From: Pyramidobacter sp. YE332
GTDB taxonomy: Bacteria > Synergistota > Synergistia > Synergistales > Dethiosulfovibrionaceae
Assembly (NCBI RefSeq): GCF_033060595.1
Contig: NZ_CP133038.1
Coordinates: forward strand, 558,001-622,000
Direction: 5' to 3'
Length of the DNA stretch: 64,000 nucleotides
In this document: piece after piece, positions 8,608 through 18,090 of the stretch
Layout: the number at the start of each line of letters is the position of its first letter
Position numbering within the stretch: the first letter of the stretch is position 1
Made by a program: the position numbers and the translations under genes
Notes under the pieces: generated by a model
The model's database searches: none
Told to the model about the DNA's origin: nothing
What the model saw: the letters and a program-made list of their open reading frames with translations, nothing else

Positions 8608-10008
8608 TCATACCATCAAGAACCCTACGAAAAGATAAGCGATCGAAGCCGCCGCAGCGCAGACGAGCGCATAAGGCAGCTGGGTCTTGACGTGATCGAT
8701 GTGATCAGCCGCCGCTCCCGCGGAGGAAAGAACGGTTGTGTCGGACAGGGGCGAGCAGTGATCGCCGAATACGCCGCCGCCGGCAACGGCCGCAAAGCAG
8801 GCGGTAACGAGCGGCGTCACCTGATTGTTCGTATAGTTGAAGGCCAGCGGCAGCGCAATGGGCATGCAGATCGCGAACGTTCCCCATGAGGTTCCCGTGG
8901 CGAAGGCCATGATCGCCGCGATCACGAAGATGATGAAGGGCAGCAGATGAGGCGACAGGAACTGTTGGGCCAAAGAAACGATGTAGTTGGCCGTCCCCAT
9001 GGTTTTGCTCAGCGCATTGACCGAATAGGCGAGAGCCAACAGCATGACGACGGGCACGGCCCCCTTGACGCCGTCGGTGGCCGTGTTGATGACATCTTTG
9101 AGAGGGATGCCCTGCAGCATCATGCTGACGGTCATGAAAATCACGACGGCGAGGAACGCCTCCATGGTCTTGGCGGAGTGAAGCGTGACGTAGGTCCCCA
9201 CGGCGATGCATACGATCATCAGCACCGGCAGGATGAAATTGAGGAACACGCGCGTCTTTATGCCCTCTTGCGCGGGCATCTCCGTCAGTTCCTTGCCGAT
9301 CAGCGGCTGAGCGCCGTCGCGCAGGACCTTGCCTTCGTCCATGGCGCGCCGCTCGGCTTTCTTCATCGGCCCGAAATCCTTGACGAGACCGGAGCCGATC
9401 AGGAATACGAAGGCCACGGCAAACAGCGCGTAAAAGTTGAACGGCACGGCTTTCACGAACAGGCTCATGGCCTGCTCCTGGTCGACGATGCAGCCCACGC
9501 CGACGGCCAGACCGCTCAAATAAGCTGCCCAGCCGGTGATGGGCACCAGCACGGAAACGGGCGCCGAGGTGGAGTCGGCGATGTAGGACAGCTTTTCGCG
9601 GCTGATTTTCGCGTTGTCGGAAATACGGCGCATGACCGTGCCGACGAACAGCGGCGAGAAGGAATCGCTGAAATAAACGAAAAGGCCCAGCAGCCACGAA
9701 ATCAACTGCACGCCCTTGCGTCCCAAATGAAAATCGTGCACCTTCCGCGAAAATCCTTGAATGGCCCCCGTCTTCTGGAAGTAAGCGACGAGAATACTGA
9801 TGAAGACGTTCAGCATCATGACCCAGGCGAAGCCTGTGGTCCCCATGCTCGTTTTCAGCAACGTGGGCAGCCCCATCAGCCCCTGTCCGGCCAGCAGCGT
9901 GCCGGCAAAGCAGGCGACCATCAGCGAGACCACCGTGTTGCGCGTGACAAAGCACAGTACCACGGCGAGGAGCGAGGGAATGACGGAAATAAATCCCATG
10001 TTTTGCAT
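8608..10008 (-). CDS. NhaC-family Na+/H+ antiporter-like transporter
   Basis: 466 residues with about 11-12 hydrophobic segments. The C-terminal signature 'GDHCSPLSDTTVLSS' and the mid-protein 'FSDSFSPLFVGTVMRR' identify the NhaC/ion-transporter superfamily. It exchanges sodium (or a metabolite) for protons across the cytoplasmic membrane. It starts 29 nt after the alanine dehydrogenase stop, so the two are probably co-transcribed. That position suggests it supports Na+-coupled uptake or amino-acid exchange, but the substrate is not shown by the sequence. Confidence 0.82.
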   Translation of the reverse strand: MQNMGFISVIPSLLAVVLCFVTRNTVVSLMVACFAGTLLAGQGLMGLPTLLKTSMGTTGFAWVMMLNVFISILVAYFQKTGAIQGFSRKVHDFHLGRKGVQLISWLLGLFVYFSDSFSPLFVGTVMRRISDNAKISREKLSYIADSTSAPVSVLVPITGWAAYLSGLAVGVGCIVDQEQAMSLFVKAVPFNFYALFAVAFVFLIGSGLVKDFGPMKKAERRAMDEGKVLRDGAQPLIGKELTEMPAQEGIKTRVFLNFILPVLMIVCIAVGTYVTLHSAKTMEAFLAVVIFMTVSMMLQGIPLKDVINTATDGVKGAVPVVMLLALAYSVNALSKTMGTANYIVSLAQQFLSPHLLPFIIFVIAAIMAFATGTSWGTFAICMPIALPLAFNYTNNQVTPLVTACFAAVAGGGVFGDHCSPLSDTTVLSSAGAAADHIDHVKTQLPYALVCAAAASIAYLFVGFLMV

Positions 10009-10037
10009 CGTAACGCCTCCTTAAATGAAAAACAGAC

Positions 10038-11207
10038 TTATGCTTTCTTGTAGAAATTGTTCGAGCGGCTGACCGTCGCGTGAGGCGCCGGGTCGAGTTC
10101 GCGTCCGGCGATGCCGAGGACGTCCTCCGGCCTGATCCATGGCTTGCCCTGCAGCGCGCTGGTCTCCTCGTGGGTCAGCATCCCCTTGTAGCAGGTCAGG
10201 GCGCGGCGCAGGAAACCGTCGCGCGCGCAAGCCTCGGCGACGCCGCGGTTGAGAATGCTGCGGAAGTGCCCGATGACCGAGGCCGCATAGGCGATGGACG
10301 TTGACTGAGCAATGGCGCCGGGAATGTTGCTGACGCAAAAGTGAACGATCCCTTCCTCGACGTAGCGGGGATTCTCGTGCGTCGTCTCGTGGAACGATTC
10401 GATGGCGCCCTGGTCATCGTTGCTGATGTCGACCAGCACGGAGCCCTTTTCCATGAGGCGGAGCATGTCGCGAGTGACGAGATAGTCCTTGCAGCCCTTG
10501 GGCCATTTGACACAGTTGAGGATCATGTCGGTGCCGGGCAGCAGTCTGGCGACGTTTTCGCGCGTGGAGAAGGCGGTGTCGACGGAATCGCCGTATTCGA
10601 ACTGAATCGCCCGCAGCGTGCCGATGTTGATGTCGAGCACCGTGCAGTGGGCGCCAAGGGCGTGCAGCACCTGCAGAGCGCTCTTGCCGACGATGCCGCC
10701 GCCGAGAATGACGACGTTCATGCCCGGCGCGCCCGCCAGACCGCCTACATATTTGCCCTTGCCGCCGTTGATCGACAACATCGACTCGAGACCGAACAAA
10801 GCGCCTTGTTTGCCGGCCGCCTCGCAGTTGGGCGAGCCGTAACGGTGGCAATCCTCGGCGGTGAACGCGATGCACCCGCTCTTGAGCAGCGCCTCGACTT
10901 CTTCGGGATGAGCGGCCGGATGGATGCAGGTGAAGACGATCTGGTCCGCGCGGATCAAACCGTACTCGCAGGGCTCGAACTCCTTGACCTTGGTGACGAA
11001 CTCGGCTCGGGCGTAAATCTCTTCCATCGTGTCGACGATCTCGGCTCCCGCTTTGGCGTAGGCGCCATCGTCAAAACCGGCGCGCTCGCCGGCTCCCTTC
11101 TGGACCAGTGCCTCATGTCCGTCGGCGACGATCGTGGAGATCTCGCCGGGCGTGGCGATGGTGCGGTATTCGCCGTTCTTGATGTCTCTCAGAAGACCAA
11201 AGATCAT
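10038..11207 (-). CDS. ald: Alanine dehydrogenase / N(5)-(carboxyethyl)ornithine synthase-like
   Basis: 389 residues from ATG 11207, with TGGAGGA 6 nt upstream. The N-terminal domain has 'LVQKGAGERAGFDDGAYAKAGAEI' features typed here in part ('KGAGERAGFDD'). The catalytic-region Lys is in 'FVTKVKEF' and His in 'FTCIHPAAHPE'. The Rossmann motif is 'NVVILGGGIVGKSA' near 170 with the NAD-binding acidic 'VLDIN'. Alanine dehydrogenase reversibly deaminates alanine to pyruvate with NAD. It lies between UxaA-family genes and an NhaC-type carrier, so it may convert pyruvate made by this cluster. Confidence 0.85.
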   Translation of the reverse strand: MIFGLLRDIKNGEYRTIATPGEISTIVADGHEALVQKGAGERAGFDDGAYAKAGAEIVDTMEEIYARAEFVTKVKEFEPCEYGLIRADQIVFTCIHPAAHPEEVEALLKSGCIAFTAEDCHRYGSPNCEAAGKQGALFGLESMLSINGGKGKYVGGLAGAPGMNVVILGGGIVGKSALQVLHALGAHCTVLDINIGTLRAIQFEYGDSVDTAFSTRENVARLLPGTDMILNCVKWPKGCKDYLVTRDMLRLMEKGSVLVDISNDDQGAIESFHETTHENPRYVEEGIVHFCVSNIPGAIAQSTSIAYAASVIGHFRSILNRGVAEACARDGFLRRALTCYKGMLTHEETSALQGKPWIRPEDVLGIAGRELDPAPHATVSRSNNFYKKA

Positions 11208-11377
11208 GTGAAATCCTCCAGTGTTGGGAAATTTATAGAGTCTGAATATTATATTCAGATGTGGCTTAACATAGAATATCATGAAATGAAAAAAATGAGG
11301 AGAGGCGGCCGCCTTTCTTTCACAAAGAATATGCCACTCGGATCTGCTGTGACAGATCCAACGCATCATGATCAACA

Positions 11378-11423
11378 AAGCGAGACGGCTACCGGCATAA
11401 AGCCGGCGACGGTCTCGCTTTGT
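11378..11423. terminator. Hairpin downstream of the UxaA large-subunit gene
   Basis: A long imperfect inverted repeat whose outer arms ACAAAGCGAGAC and GTCTCGCTTTGT match exactly. In the minus direction it lies about 67 nt beyond the 11490 stop. It interrupts one half of the dispersed repeat described at 11424-11483. Confidence 0.55.
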
Positions 11424-11483
11424 GAATTTTCCTCGCAACTCCCAGCAAACTATGTTAACGCTTTCTATCAAGAATCAGTATGA
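11424..11483 (-). repeat. Dispersed repeat, one-ended copy (C)
   Basis: The minus strand reads TACTGATTCTTGATAGAAAG, then CGTTAACATAGTTTGCTGGG. This closely matches the starts of the repeats at 61157, 16195 and 56125. The far terminus is not recognisable, and the terminator hairpin at 11378-11423 follows instead. Confidence 0.55.
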
Positions 11484-11489
11484 CGGGCG

Positions 11490-12716
11490 CTACACCTCCC
11501 GGCAGTGATTCATGATTTCCTCTTCGCTCTTGACGTGGTAGCCGTGACGACGGGCGATGCACATCAGGCTGTCGTCGCCGGTCTTCTCGGCCTGTGTCCG
11601 CTCGCCATCCGCAACGCGGATGACGAGGTCGAGCAGGGCTCTGCCGGTGTCTTCGGGCGAATCGCCGCGGGAAATGATGCCCGACGCGTCGAAGTCGAAC
11701 ATTTCGCTCATGGCCTTGTAAGTTTTTTCGTTGCCGGTGATCTTGACGACCGGGGCGATGGGGTGTCCCGTGGGCGAGCCGCGTCCCGTGGTAAAAGCGA
11801 CGATCTGCGCGCCGCAGCCGATCTCGCCGGTGGTGACTTCGCCGTCGTGGCTTTCGTACTTCATCAGGAACAGGCCTTTCTTGCCCTTCTCGGGCGGCGT
11901 GGCGTAGTCGATCACGTCGACAATGGGGCAGGTGCCCGATTTGTGCATGCCGCCCAGCGCCTTTTCGACGATGGAACTGACGCCGCCGTCGGCGTTGCCG
12001 GGGGAGATGAGCTGGTTGCGTTTGGCTCCCAGCCGCATGTCGATGCTGCTGCGCAAGACGTCCTCGATCTCGTAAATGGCTTTGTAAACTTTATCGGCGA
12101 CCTCTTTGCTGACGGCGCGGCGGGCGAGAATGTGCTCGGTGCCGAGCAGCTCGTTCATCTCGCTGAGGATCGCGCTGCCGCCCTGCGCGACCAGCTTGTC
12201 CACCATTTCGCCGACGGCGGGATTGGCGGCCAGGCCGCTGGTGGCGTCGGTCCCGCCGCACTTCGTGCCGACGAACAGCTCGCTCAGCGGGCAGGGCACG
12301 CGCCGCTGTTCGGCCAGACCGGCGAGCATTTTTCTGCCGGCTTCGACGGCGCGGTTGATCGTGTTGGTCGTGCCGCCTTCTTCCTGGATGACGAAACAGG
12401 CGACGGGGCGCCCGTTCTTGCGCACGGCTTCCTCCAGCTCGCGCGGCGGAAAACGCTCGCAGCCGAGGCCAATCACCAGCACCGCGCCGACGTTGGGATG
12501 CGTGCCGAGAGCTTTGAGCGTACGGGCCGTCAGTTCAAGATCAAGGCCGACCTGCGAACAGCCTACGGCATGGCGGATTGGCACCGAACCGGGCAGCTGG
12601 GCGGCAATGCGCTCCACCGTGCGATTGGCGCAGAACACGGAGGGAATGATGGCCAGATGATTGCGTACGCCCACCGTTCCGTCTGAACGACGGTATCCAT
12701 TGAAAGTGATCGTCAT
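11490..12716 (-). CDS. UxaA-family hydro-lyase, large subunit
   Basis: 408 residues matching the C-terminal domain of altronate/galactarate dehydratases and sulfolactate sulfo-lyase large subunits. Conserved motifs in order: 'GVRNHLAIIPSVFC', 'HAVGCSQ', 'VIGLGCE', 'GTKCGGTDATSG' and 'FTTGRGSPTGHPI'. The Cys residues in these motifs are typical of the family. Its small subunit is 11 nt upstream (12728-12997), and both follow the TctCBA transporter. It likely dehydrates or desulfonates a hydroxy-acid imported by TctCBA. The substrate cannot be read from the sequence. Confidence 0.82.
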   Translation of the reverse strand: MTITFNGYRRSDGTVGVRNHLAIIPSVFCANRTVERIAAQLPGSVPIRHAVGCSQVGLDLELTARTLKALGTHPNVGAVLVIGLGCERFPPRELEEAVRKNGRPVACFVIQEEGGTTNTINRAVEAGRKMLAGLAEQRRVPCPLSELFVGTKCGGTDATSGLAANPAVGEMVDKLVAQGGSAILSEMNELLGTEHILARRAVSKEVADKVYKAIYEIEDVLRSSIDMRLGAKRNQLISPGNADGGVSSIVEKALGGMHKSGTCPIVDVIDYATPPEKGKKGLFLMKYESHDGEVTTGEIGCGAQIVAFTTGRGSPTGHPIAPVVKITGNEKTYKAMSEMFDFDASGIISRGDSPEDTGRALLDLVIRVADGERTQAEKTGDDSLMCIARRHGYHVKSEEEIMNHCREV

Positions 12717-12727
12717 GATCGTTCCCC

Positions 12728-12997
12728 CTATCGCCTGCCGCGCTCACAGGACATGTTGTGCGTGTGGATCCATGTGCCGCGGGGCGTGTCGGCCTTCACG
12801 CGGCCGATCTCCTCGCCGTACTTGATGACCGGATCGCCGGCGTGCAGGTCTTTGATCAGCACCTTGTGGGCGAATTCCACGTCGTCGAGGAGCGTCAACG
12901 GTCCGTCGGGCGTGTCGATCGTATCGCCTCGGAAACTGTCTTCGAGCACTGTTTTCACGTTGTCGGCGGGCGATATCTGCAAACTGCGTCTGAGCAT
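12728..12997 (-). CDS. UxaA-family small subunit (SAF domain)
   Basis: 89 residues forming a stand-alone SAF domain, the N-terminal part of UxaA-type dehydratases. Features are 'ADNVKTVL', 'AHKVLIKDLHAGDPVIKYGE' (conserved K and G) and the metal-associated 'WIHTHN' near the C-terminus. It pairs with the large subunit at 11490-12716. Split small and large genes occur in altronate-type and sulfolactate (SuyA/SuyB) enzymes. The 105-nt gap to tctA upstream shows no clear signal. Confidence 0.82.
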   Translation of the reverse strand: MLRRSLQISPADNVKTVLEDSFRGDTIDTPDGPLTLLDDVEFAHKVLIKDLHAGDPVIKYGEEIGRVKADTPRGTWIHTHNMSCERGRR

Positions 12998-13102
12998 TTT
13001 TCAAATTTTCCCCCTCAATTATGCTGTAACGTTTCTTCGGAAAAAAGGTGCGGCATCGCCAACAGAACTTCGAATCGGCCGCATCTGTCCGATCGTCTTG
13101 AG

Positions 13103-14614
13103 CTACGCCGCCTTTTTGCTCTGACGCGCTTTTTTCCAGTTGACATACCAGGGCGTGGACTGGATCAAAGAAAGCAGCGCCAACGCCAGCAGCGCGGCGG
13201 AGATCGGGTTGGTGACGAAAATCGACCAGCTGCCGCCGCTGATAAGCAGCGCCTGATGCAGGCTGACGTCGAGCATATGGCCGAGAATCAACCCGACCAC
13301 GAGGGGCGCGACCGGGATTTTGAGCTTATCCATGAAGTAACCGAGGATGCCGAAACAGAACATCAGCCCCACGTCGAAGAAGTTGTTGTTGATGGCGAAA
13401 GCGCCGATGACGCAGAGAATCGTGATCGCCACGGCGAGAATGCGGTTGTGGATCTTCGTCACCGCGATGCACAGGCGCGTGAAGAACAGGCCCTCCACGA
13501 ACATGGCGAAGCACGAAAACAAGATGGCCCACAGCAGCGTGTAGGTGACGCCGGCGTACTCGGTCATCAGCGTCGGACCGGGCATGATGCCGTGGATCAT
13601 CAGGCCGCCGAGCAGCACGGCCGTGGCCGAGCTGCCGGGGATCCCCAGCGTGATCGTGGGCACGAGAGCGCCGCCGACCACGGCGTTGTTGGCCGATTCC
13701 GGCGCGGCGATGCCGTATTCGTTGCCGTCGCCGAATTCGTGTTTGCTGCGCCCGGGCTTGTAAAAGCGTTTGACCTCGTTGTAAGCGAACCAGCAGGCCG
13801 TGTCGCCGCCCGTGCCGGGGATGATGCCGGTGAACACGCCGATGAGGCCGGAACGGACGATTGTCGGCAGCAGCGCCCTCAGCTCGAACCAGGGACGCAC
13901 GACGCTGTCCTCGATCGTCCCGATGCGCTCGGCATTGTCCTCGTCCTTCTCGATCAGACGGAGCACCTGGGGGATGGAAAACAAGCCGATCAACGCGACC
14001 GTGAAGGGAATGCCCGAGAACAGGTTGATATTGTTCATGGTGAAGCGCGGGATCCCCGTGATGGGGTCCATCCCCACCGTGGACAGCGCCAGGCCGAGCG
14101 ACCCTGAGAGCAGTCCCTTGACGGGCGATCCCTGCGACAGCGAGGCGATGATCGTCATGCCCAGCACGGCCACCGAAGTGAGCTCGACGGGGCCGAACAT
14201 CACGGCCACACGTCCCAGCAGGGGCGCTACTGTCAACAGCGCGATACTGCTGACCACGCCGCCGACAAAGGAAGCGAACAGCGAAATGCCGAGAGCGTGC
14301 CCCGCTTCGCCGCGCGAGGCCATCGGATAGCCGTCCATGACCGTGGCCGCCGCCGAAGGCGTGCCCGGCGTACGGATCAGAATGGCGGCGATCGAGCCGC
14401 CGTACATCGAGCCCATATAAAGCGACGCCAGCATGGTGATGCCTGTTTCCGGCGGCATGGCGAACGTCACGGGGACCAGCAGCGCGATCGCCATCGTAGC
14501 CGAAAGGCCGGGCATGGCGCCGACGAAAAGTCCCAGCGCCGTGCCGCCGCACATGGCCAGCATGTTGTTCCACTGGAGGATGTTGCTCAGACCGAGAATC
14601 ATACTGTCAAACAT
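13103..14614 (-). CDS. tctA: Tripartite tricarboxylate transporter, large permease TctA
   Basis: 503 residues, the usual TctA length, with about 11-12 membrane segments. Conserved TctA features are 'GALPGLSATMAIALLVP'-like text (here 'GAMPGLSATMAIALL'), 'LASLYMGSMYGGSIAAIL', 'TPGTPSAAATVMDGYP' and 'GIIPGTGGDTACWFAYN'. Together with TctB and the TctC binding protein it forms a secondary, ion-driven importer of carboxylates. It lies 20 nt after tctB. Confidence 0.93.
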   Translation of the reverse strand: MFDSMILGLSNILQWNNMLAMCGGTALGLFVGAMPGLSATMAIALLVPVTFAMPPETGITMLASLYMGSMYGGSIAAILIRTPGTPSAAATVMDGYPMASRGEAGHALGISLFASFVGGVVSSIALLTVAPLLGRVAVMFGPVELTSVAVLGMTIIASLSQGSPVKGLLSGSLGLALSTVGMDPITGIPRFTMNNINLFSGIPFTVALIGLFSIPQVLRLIEKDEDNAERIGTIEDSVVRPWFELRALLPTIVRSGLIGVFTGIIPGTGGDTACWFAYNEVKRFYKPGRSKHEFGDGNEYGIAAPESANNAVVGGALVPTITLGIPGSSATAVLLGGLMIHGIMPGPTLMTEYAGVTYTLLWAILFSCFAMFVEGLFFTRLCIAVTKIHNRILAVAITILCVIGAFAINNNFFDVGLMFCFGILGYFMDKLKIPVAPLVVGLILGHMLDVSLHQALLISGGSWSIFVTNPISAALLALALLSLIQSTPWYVNWKKARQSKKAA

Positions 14615-14634
14615 GCGAACACGCTCCTTTTCCC

Positions 14635-15081
14635 TTAAGCGCCGAGCAGTGGTTCGAGCAGGCCGAGCGGCACGGGAAGATTCAGGAAACGGACGAACAG
14701 CAGATAGACGAAAACGCAGAACAGCGCGGCGATCAAGGCTGCCTTGAGGAACCCCGCTGCGCGCAGATAGATATAGCTGACGATCATGAAAAGAGGCGTC
14801 GCGACGAAATATCCCGCCTTTTCCGTCACGGCGATGTAAGCGGCGGTCATCAGCGAGTAAACGACCACGCGCACGACGTTGATCCGCGCTTTCTCACCGG
14901 ATGGAGGGGCCGAGCGCCGCGCATTGAAAGCCATCGCGAAGCTGAGCAGGAAGATCAACGCCGCCACCAGCTGCGGAAACAGTCGAGCGGAATCAGGCAT
15001 GGACTGGGCTGTAAGGAAAAAGAACAGCCCCACGCCGAAGGAAAACAGCGCAAAAAGGACGTGTTGCATAAAATAGGACAT
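14635..15081 (-). CDS. tctB: Tripartite tricarboxylate transporter, small permease TctB
   Basis: 148 residues with four membrane segments (about 5-22, 37-52, 75-90 and 100-140), as in TctB proteins. It lies between tctC and tctA in the standard TTT order. A start at 15081 keeps the first segment. Confidence 0.85.
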   Translation of the reverse strand: MSYFMQHVLFALFSFGVGLFFFLTAQSMPDSARLFPQLVAALIFLLSFAMAFNARRSAPPSGEKARINVVRVVVYSLMTAAYIAVTEKAGYFVATPLFMIVSYIYLRAAGFLKAALIAALFCVFVYLLFVRFLNLPVPLGLLEPLLGA

Positions 15082-15142
15082 GAAAAAAGACTCCTTCGCA
15101 CAAACGGACAGCCCCGGTTTTTCGGCGATACCACTTGAAAAA

Positions 15143-15169
15143 AGGCGGCTTCAGCAAGTGAAACCGCCT
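15143..15169 (-). terminator. Intercistronic terminator between tctC and tctB
   Basis: Inverted repeat AGGCGG...CCGCCT with a T run on the minus strand. It probably lets the binding protein be made in excess over the permeases. Confidence 0.6.
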
Positions 15170-15191
15170 CGTGGTTCATTTCGGTGGAAGT

Positions 15192-16166
15192 TCAGTGTTT
15201 CTGAAACTGATCCTTCACTTCGTTCCAAATTTCGGTGAAATCCTTTTCCTGTTTCTTCAGCATGGCCATGTAGTCGTCGCCGTACTTCATGTCGATGATG
15301 GAAGCGCGGTCGGCGCACGCTTTCTTGAATTCGGGCATCTCGGCCATCTTTTTGAACGCTTCGATCAGCGTGTGGCGGGCCTCCTCGGGAATGCCGGCGG
15401 GAGCGCTGTAGCCGCGCGAAGAGCCGGATACCACGTCGATGCCTTTTTCCTTCATCGTCGGCACGTCGGGGAGCAGCTCGTAACGTTTCTCGGCCATGAT
15501 CGCCAGCGCGCGCAGGTTGCCGGCTTTGATCTGAGGGAAGACGATGCCGATGTTGTTGAAGCTGACGTCGATCTTCCTGCCCATCGCCGCCTGCCAGGAG
15601 GGACCGTCCCCTTCGAAGGGGACCATCTGGACTTTCAGCCCTGAAGCTTTTTCGAAGATCAGCGTCGTGAAGAAATCGTCGCCGCCGACCCCGGAATTGC
15701 CGACGGTGACCTTGCCGGGGTTGGCTTTGACCGCCGCGATGAAATCGTCGAAAGTCTTGAAGGGACTGTCGGCCGCCACGACGACGATGCCGGGATCGCT
15801 GATGACGTTGGCGATGGGCGTCAGCTCGTCGACCTTGTAGGTGATGGCGGGCGTCATGATGTAGTTGGTCAGAAGCATGGGCGTGTTGGTGATACTCAGC
15901 GTGTAACCGTCGTTGCGAGTCGCCTTGGCCAGCTGCGTCCAGGCGATCGCCCCGGTGGCTCCCGGGATGTACTGATTGACGAACGACGTGCCAAGGACCT
16001 TCTCCAGGTAAGGCTGAGTCAGCTGAGCGACCGTATCGCTGCCGCCGCCGGCCTTGAATCCCTGCAGAACGGTGATCTGCTTGCTCGGATAAGCGGCAAA
16101 AGCAGCGGACGCTGCCAGCGCGCCGATCAAAACTGCTGCACCGAAAACGCGATTTCCACTTCTCAT
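15192..16166 (-). CDS. tctC: TctC/Bug-family periplasmic carboxylate-binding protein
   Basis: 324 residues from ATG 16166, with GGGGGAG 8 nt upstream (a TTG one codon earlier is less likely). The signal peptide ends near 'AFAAYPSKQITV'. Bug-family landmarks are 'YPSKQITVLQGFKAGGGSDT' near 26-45, 'IPGATGAIAWTQLAKA' and 'FNNIGIVFPQIKAGNLRALA'. It captures a carboxylate in the periplasm and hands it to TctAB. It is the first gene of the transporter operon. The FCD-GntR gene at 18171-18911, now separated by an IS, is the likely regulator. Confidence 0.9.
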   Translation of the reverse strand: MRSGNRVFGAAVLIGALAASAAFAAYPSKQITVLQGFKAGGGSDTVAQLTQPYLEKVLGTSFVNQYIPGATGAIAWTQLAKATRNDGYTLSITNTPMLLTNYIMTPAITYKVDELTPIANVISDPGIVVVAADSPFKTFDDFIAAVKANPGKVTVGNSGVGGDDFFTTLIFEKASGLKVQMVPFEGDGPSWQAAMGRKIDVSFNNIGIVFPQIKAGNLRALAIMAEKRYELLPDVPTMKEKGIDVVSGSSRGYSAPAGIPEEARHTLIEAFKKMAEMPEFKKACADRASIIDMKYGDDYMAMLKKQEKDFTEIWNEVKDQFQKH

Positions 16167-16194
16167 CAAAAGATCTCCCCCTCACGATGTATTA

Positions 16195-16348
16195 ATACTG
16201 TTTTCTTGATAAAAAGCGTTCGCACCGTTTGCCGGGCGCTGCGGGGGAGTTCAGCCGCTCAGAACTCCCTCGACTGTGCTGCGCAGCTCGCTGTGTGGCT
16301 CTCCCTCGCAGCGCCCTTATGCTCGGCCTTTTAATGGAGAAACAGTAT
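16195..16348 (+). repeat. Dispersed inverted-terminal repeat, copy B
   Basis: Starts ATACTGTTTTCTTGATAAAA and ends with the complementary ATGGAGAAACAGTAT. It has an internal GC-rich arm GGGCGCTGCG and CGCAGCGCCC. It sits directly upstream of tctC, so it may carry or disturb that promoter. Related copies are at 61157, 56125 and, one-ended, 11424. Confidence 0.65.
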
Positions 16349-16533
16349 AGGTACCTGAACCGTGGTGCCTTAAACCTCCCCGCGGAGCGACGGGGAATGA
16401 TTTTTCAGAGGCGAAGCAGTCTTTCGCCGAATAACGATCGAGAGCTTTTCGTTGAAAATCAGCGTCAGTTTTTCTGGTTAACCATGATCTACCTGAGGCA
16501 AAAACAGTGTAACATCATGGATATTAAAAATCA

Positions 16534-16550
16534 AGTCGACAATTTACTTT
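16534..16550 (+). repeat. 17-bp direct repeat, left flank of ISNCY-like element
   Basis: AGTCGACAATTTACTTT is repeated exactly at 18091-18107, on either side of the transposase region. It is the probable target duplication. The core ATTGTCGAC is also compatible with a GntR operator. The stretch 16349-16533 holds no gene that I can see. Confidence 0.7.
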
Positions 16551-18090
16551 TTGTCGTTGCTCAGTGATAAAGTCCCCCATAACTGTTCCAAGAAAATGTC
16601 ACTCTGAGATAATACCGTTCATGAAACAGGAGCGAATGACATTGTCACAAAAGGAACTGGATCGTATCAGGATTATCGGAGCGCTTGTCGACGGACGCAT
16701 GACGAACAGGGAGGCGGCGGAAAAGCTGGGGCTCTGTCAACGGCAAATCATCAGGATCAAGAAGAGGTTCGTCGCTCAAGGGGCGGCGGGGCTTGTTCAC
16801 GGCAACCGCGGCAGAACGTCTCGGCGCAGGATCGGAGATGAGGTTCGGGAGTCGGTGCTGAAGGCGTATGAGGAGGTCTATTACGATTTCAACTTCTCTC
16901 ACTTTGCGGAATGCCTGAACGAACGGGAGGGGATCGGGATCAGTCGTTCGAGTGTCGTCCGCATCCTGAAGGACGAGGGGATCAGGAGCAAGAAGAGTGT
17001 GCGGCGGCGGCCGAAGCTTCACCGTTCTCGACCGCGGAAGGTGGCCGCGGGGATGTTGTGGCAGACTGACGCCACGTCGTTTGAATGGTTTGGCAGGGGG
17101 AACGGGCGTGCGACGCTGCACGCTTATATTGACGATGCGACGGGGATCGTGACTGGCGCCTGTTTCACTGAGAACGAATGTATGGCGGGCTATGTCGCCG
17201 CGCTGGGGATGGGGATCGAGGGGTATGGGCTGCCGATGGCGATTTACAGCGACCGGCATACGATTTTCCGCTCTCCAAAGGCACGGGCGCAGGATGATGA
17301 GGATCGGATCGAAGGGAATGAAGAAAATGAAGGGAATGAGGCGGGGAAGGAGGAGCCGTTAAGTTGTTTCGGACGGGGGCTGAAGGATCTTGGGATCGGG
17401 CAGATCTTTGCCTTGACGCCGGAGGCGAAGGGGCGTGTCGAACGTCTTTGGAACACGATGCAGGACAGGCTGCCGGGGAGCTGAGGCTGCTTGGCGTCTC
17501 GGATATCACGGCGGCCAACGAGGTTTTGCCCAAGCTCATCGCCAGGCACAATCGGAAGTTTGCCGTCAATCCGGCTGAGGGAGAGGACGTTTATGTGAAG
17601 CCGGAAGGAAAAGTCGATTTGGATTTTCTCTTTGCGCGTCGCGAATCTCGCAGGACGGATCACGGCGGCATGATCTCCTACGGAGGTCGTCGGTACGTTC
17701 CGGCGGCGGACGATTGCCTCGGGATGGCCAAAACGACGGTTGAGGTGCGTGAAACGTCGACCGGGCGGATCTGGGGTGTTTCCAAGGGCAGACGGATCGA
17801 GATGAAGGAGGTTGAAAGTCAAAAACGAGTCGACTCCGATGAGGCATCGGCAAAGAAACGGAAAAGCGGGCTTGTGAAAGCGCACAAGCCCGCTCCGGAC
17901 CACCCTTGGCGGCGTGGCGTCGTCAAAAGGCAGGGATATCATAGCACATGTCGGGATAAATGTACGTTCGCGTAGACGTTGTTATGGCGGCACGATGGGG
18001 AGTTCTTTCGAGATGTCTTGCTGTGATGGGAGTGTGAGGGGGTGACTTTTTCAATGAGCAGTTATGGTGACATTTTTATTGGCTATTGAC
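16551..18090 (+). mobile_element. ISNCY-like insertion sequence with broken transposase (about 1540 bp)
   Basis: Bounded by exact 17-bp direct repeats (16534-16550 and 18091-18107). Subterminal sequences share AAAATGTCAC and CCATAACTG in inverted order: 16578-16585 and 16593-16602 on the left, 18060-18085 on the right. It separates tctC from the GntR regulator that probably controls it. The single transposase is frameshifted. Confidence 0.7.
16621..17975 (+). pseudogene. ISNCY-type transposase, frameshifted
   Basis: From ATG 16621 the frame has an HTH region ('MTNREAAEKLGLCQRQIIRI') and the start of a DDE core ('LWQTDATSFEWF', 'AIYSDRHTIF', 'EAKGRVERLWNTMQDR'). It then stops at 17484. The rest of the protein ('ELRLLGVSDITAANEVLPKL', 'PAEGEDVYVKPEG', 'SYGGRRYVPA') continues in the next frame to 17975. 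One base missing from the G4 run at 17475-17478 explains the break. A start at 16636 is also possible. It is not functional as read, unless the missing G is an assembly error. Confidence 0.8.
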
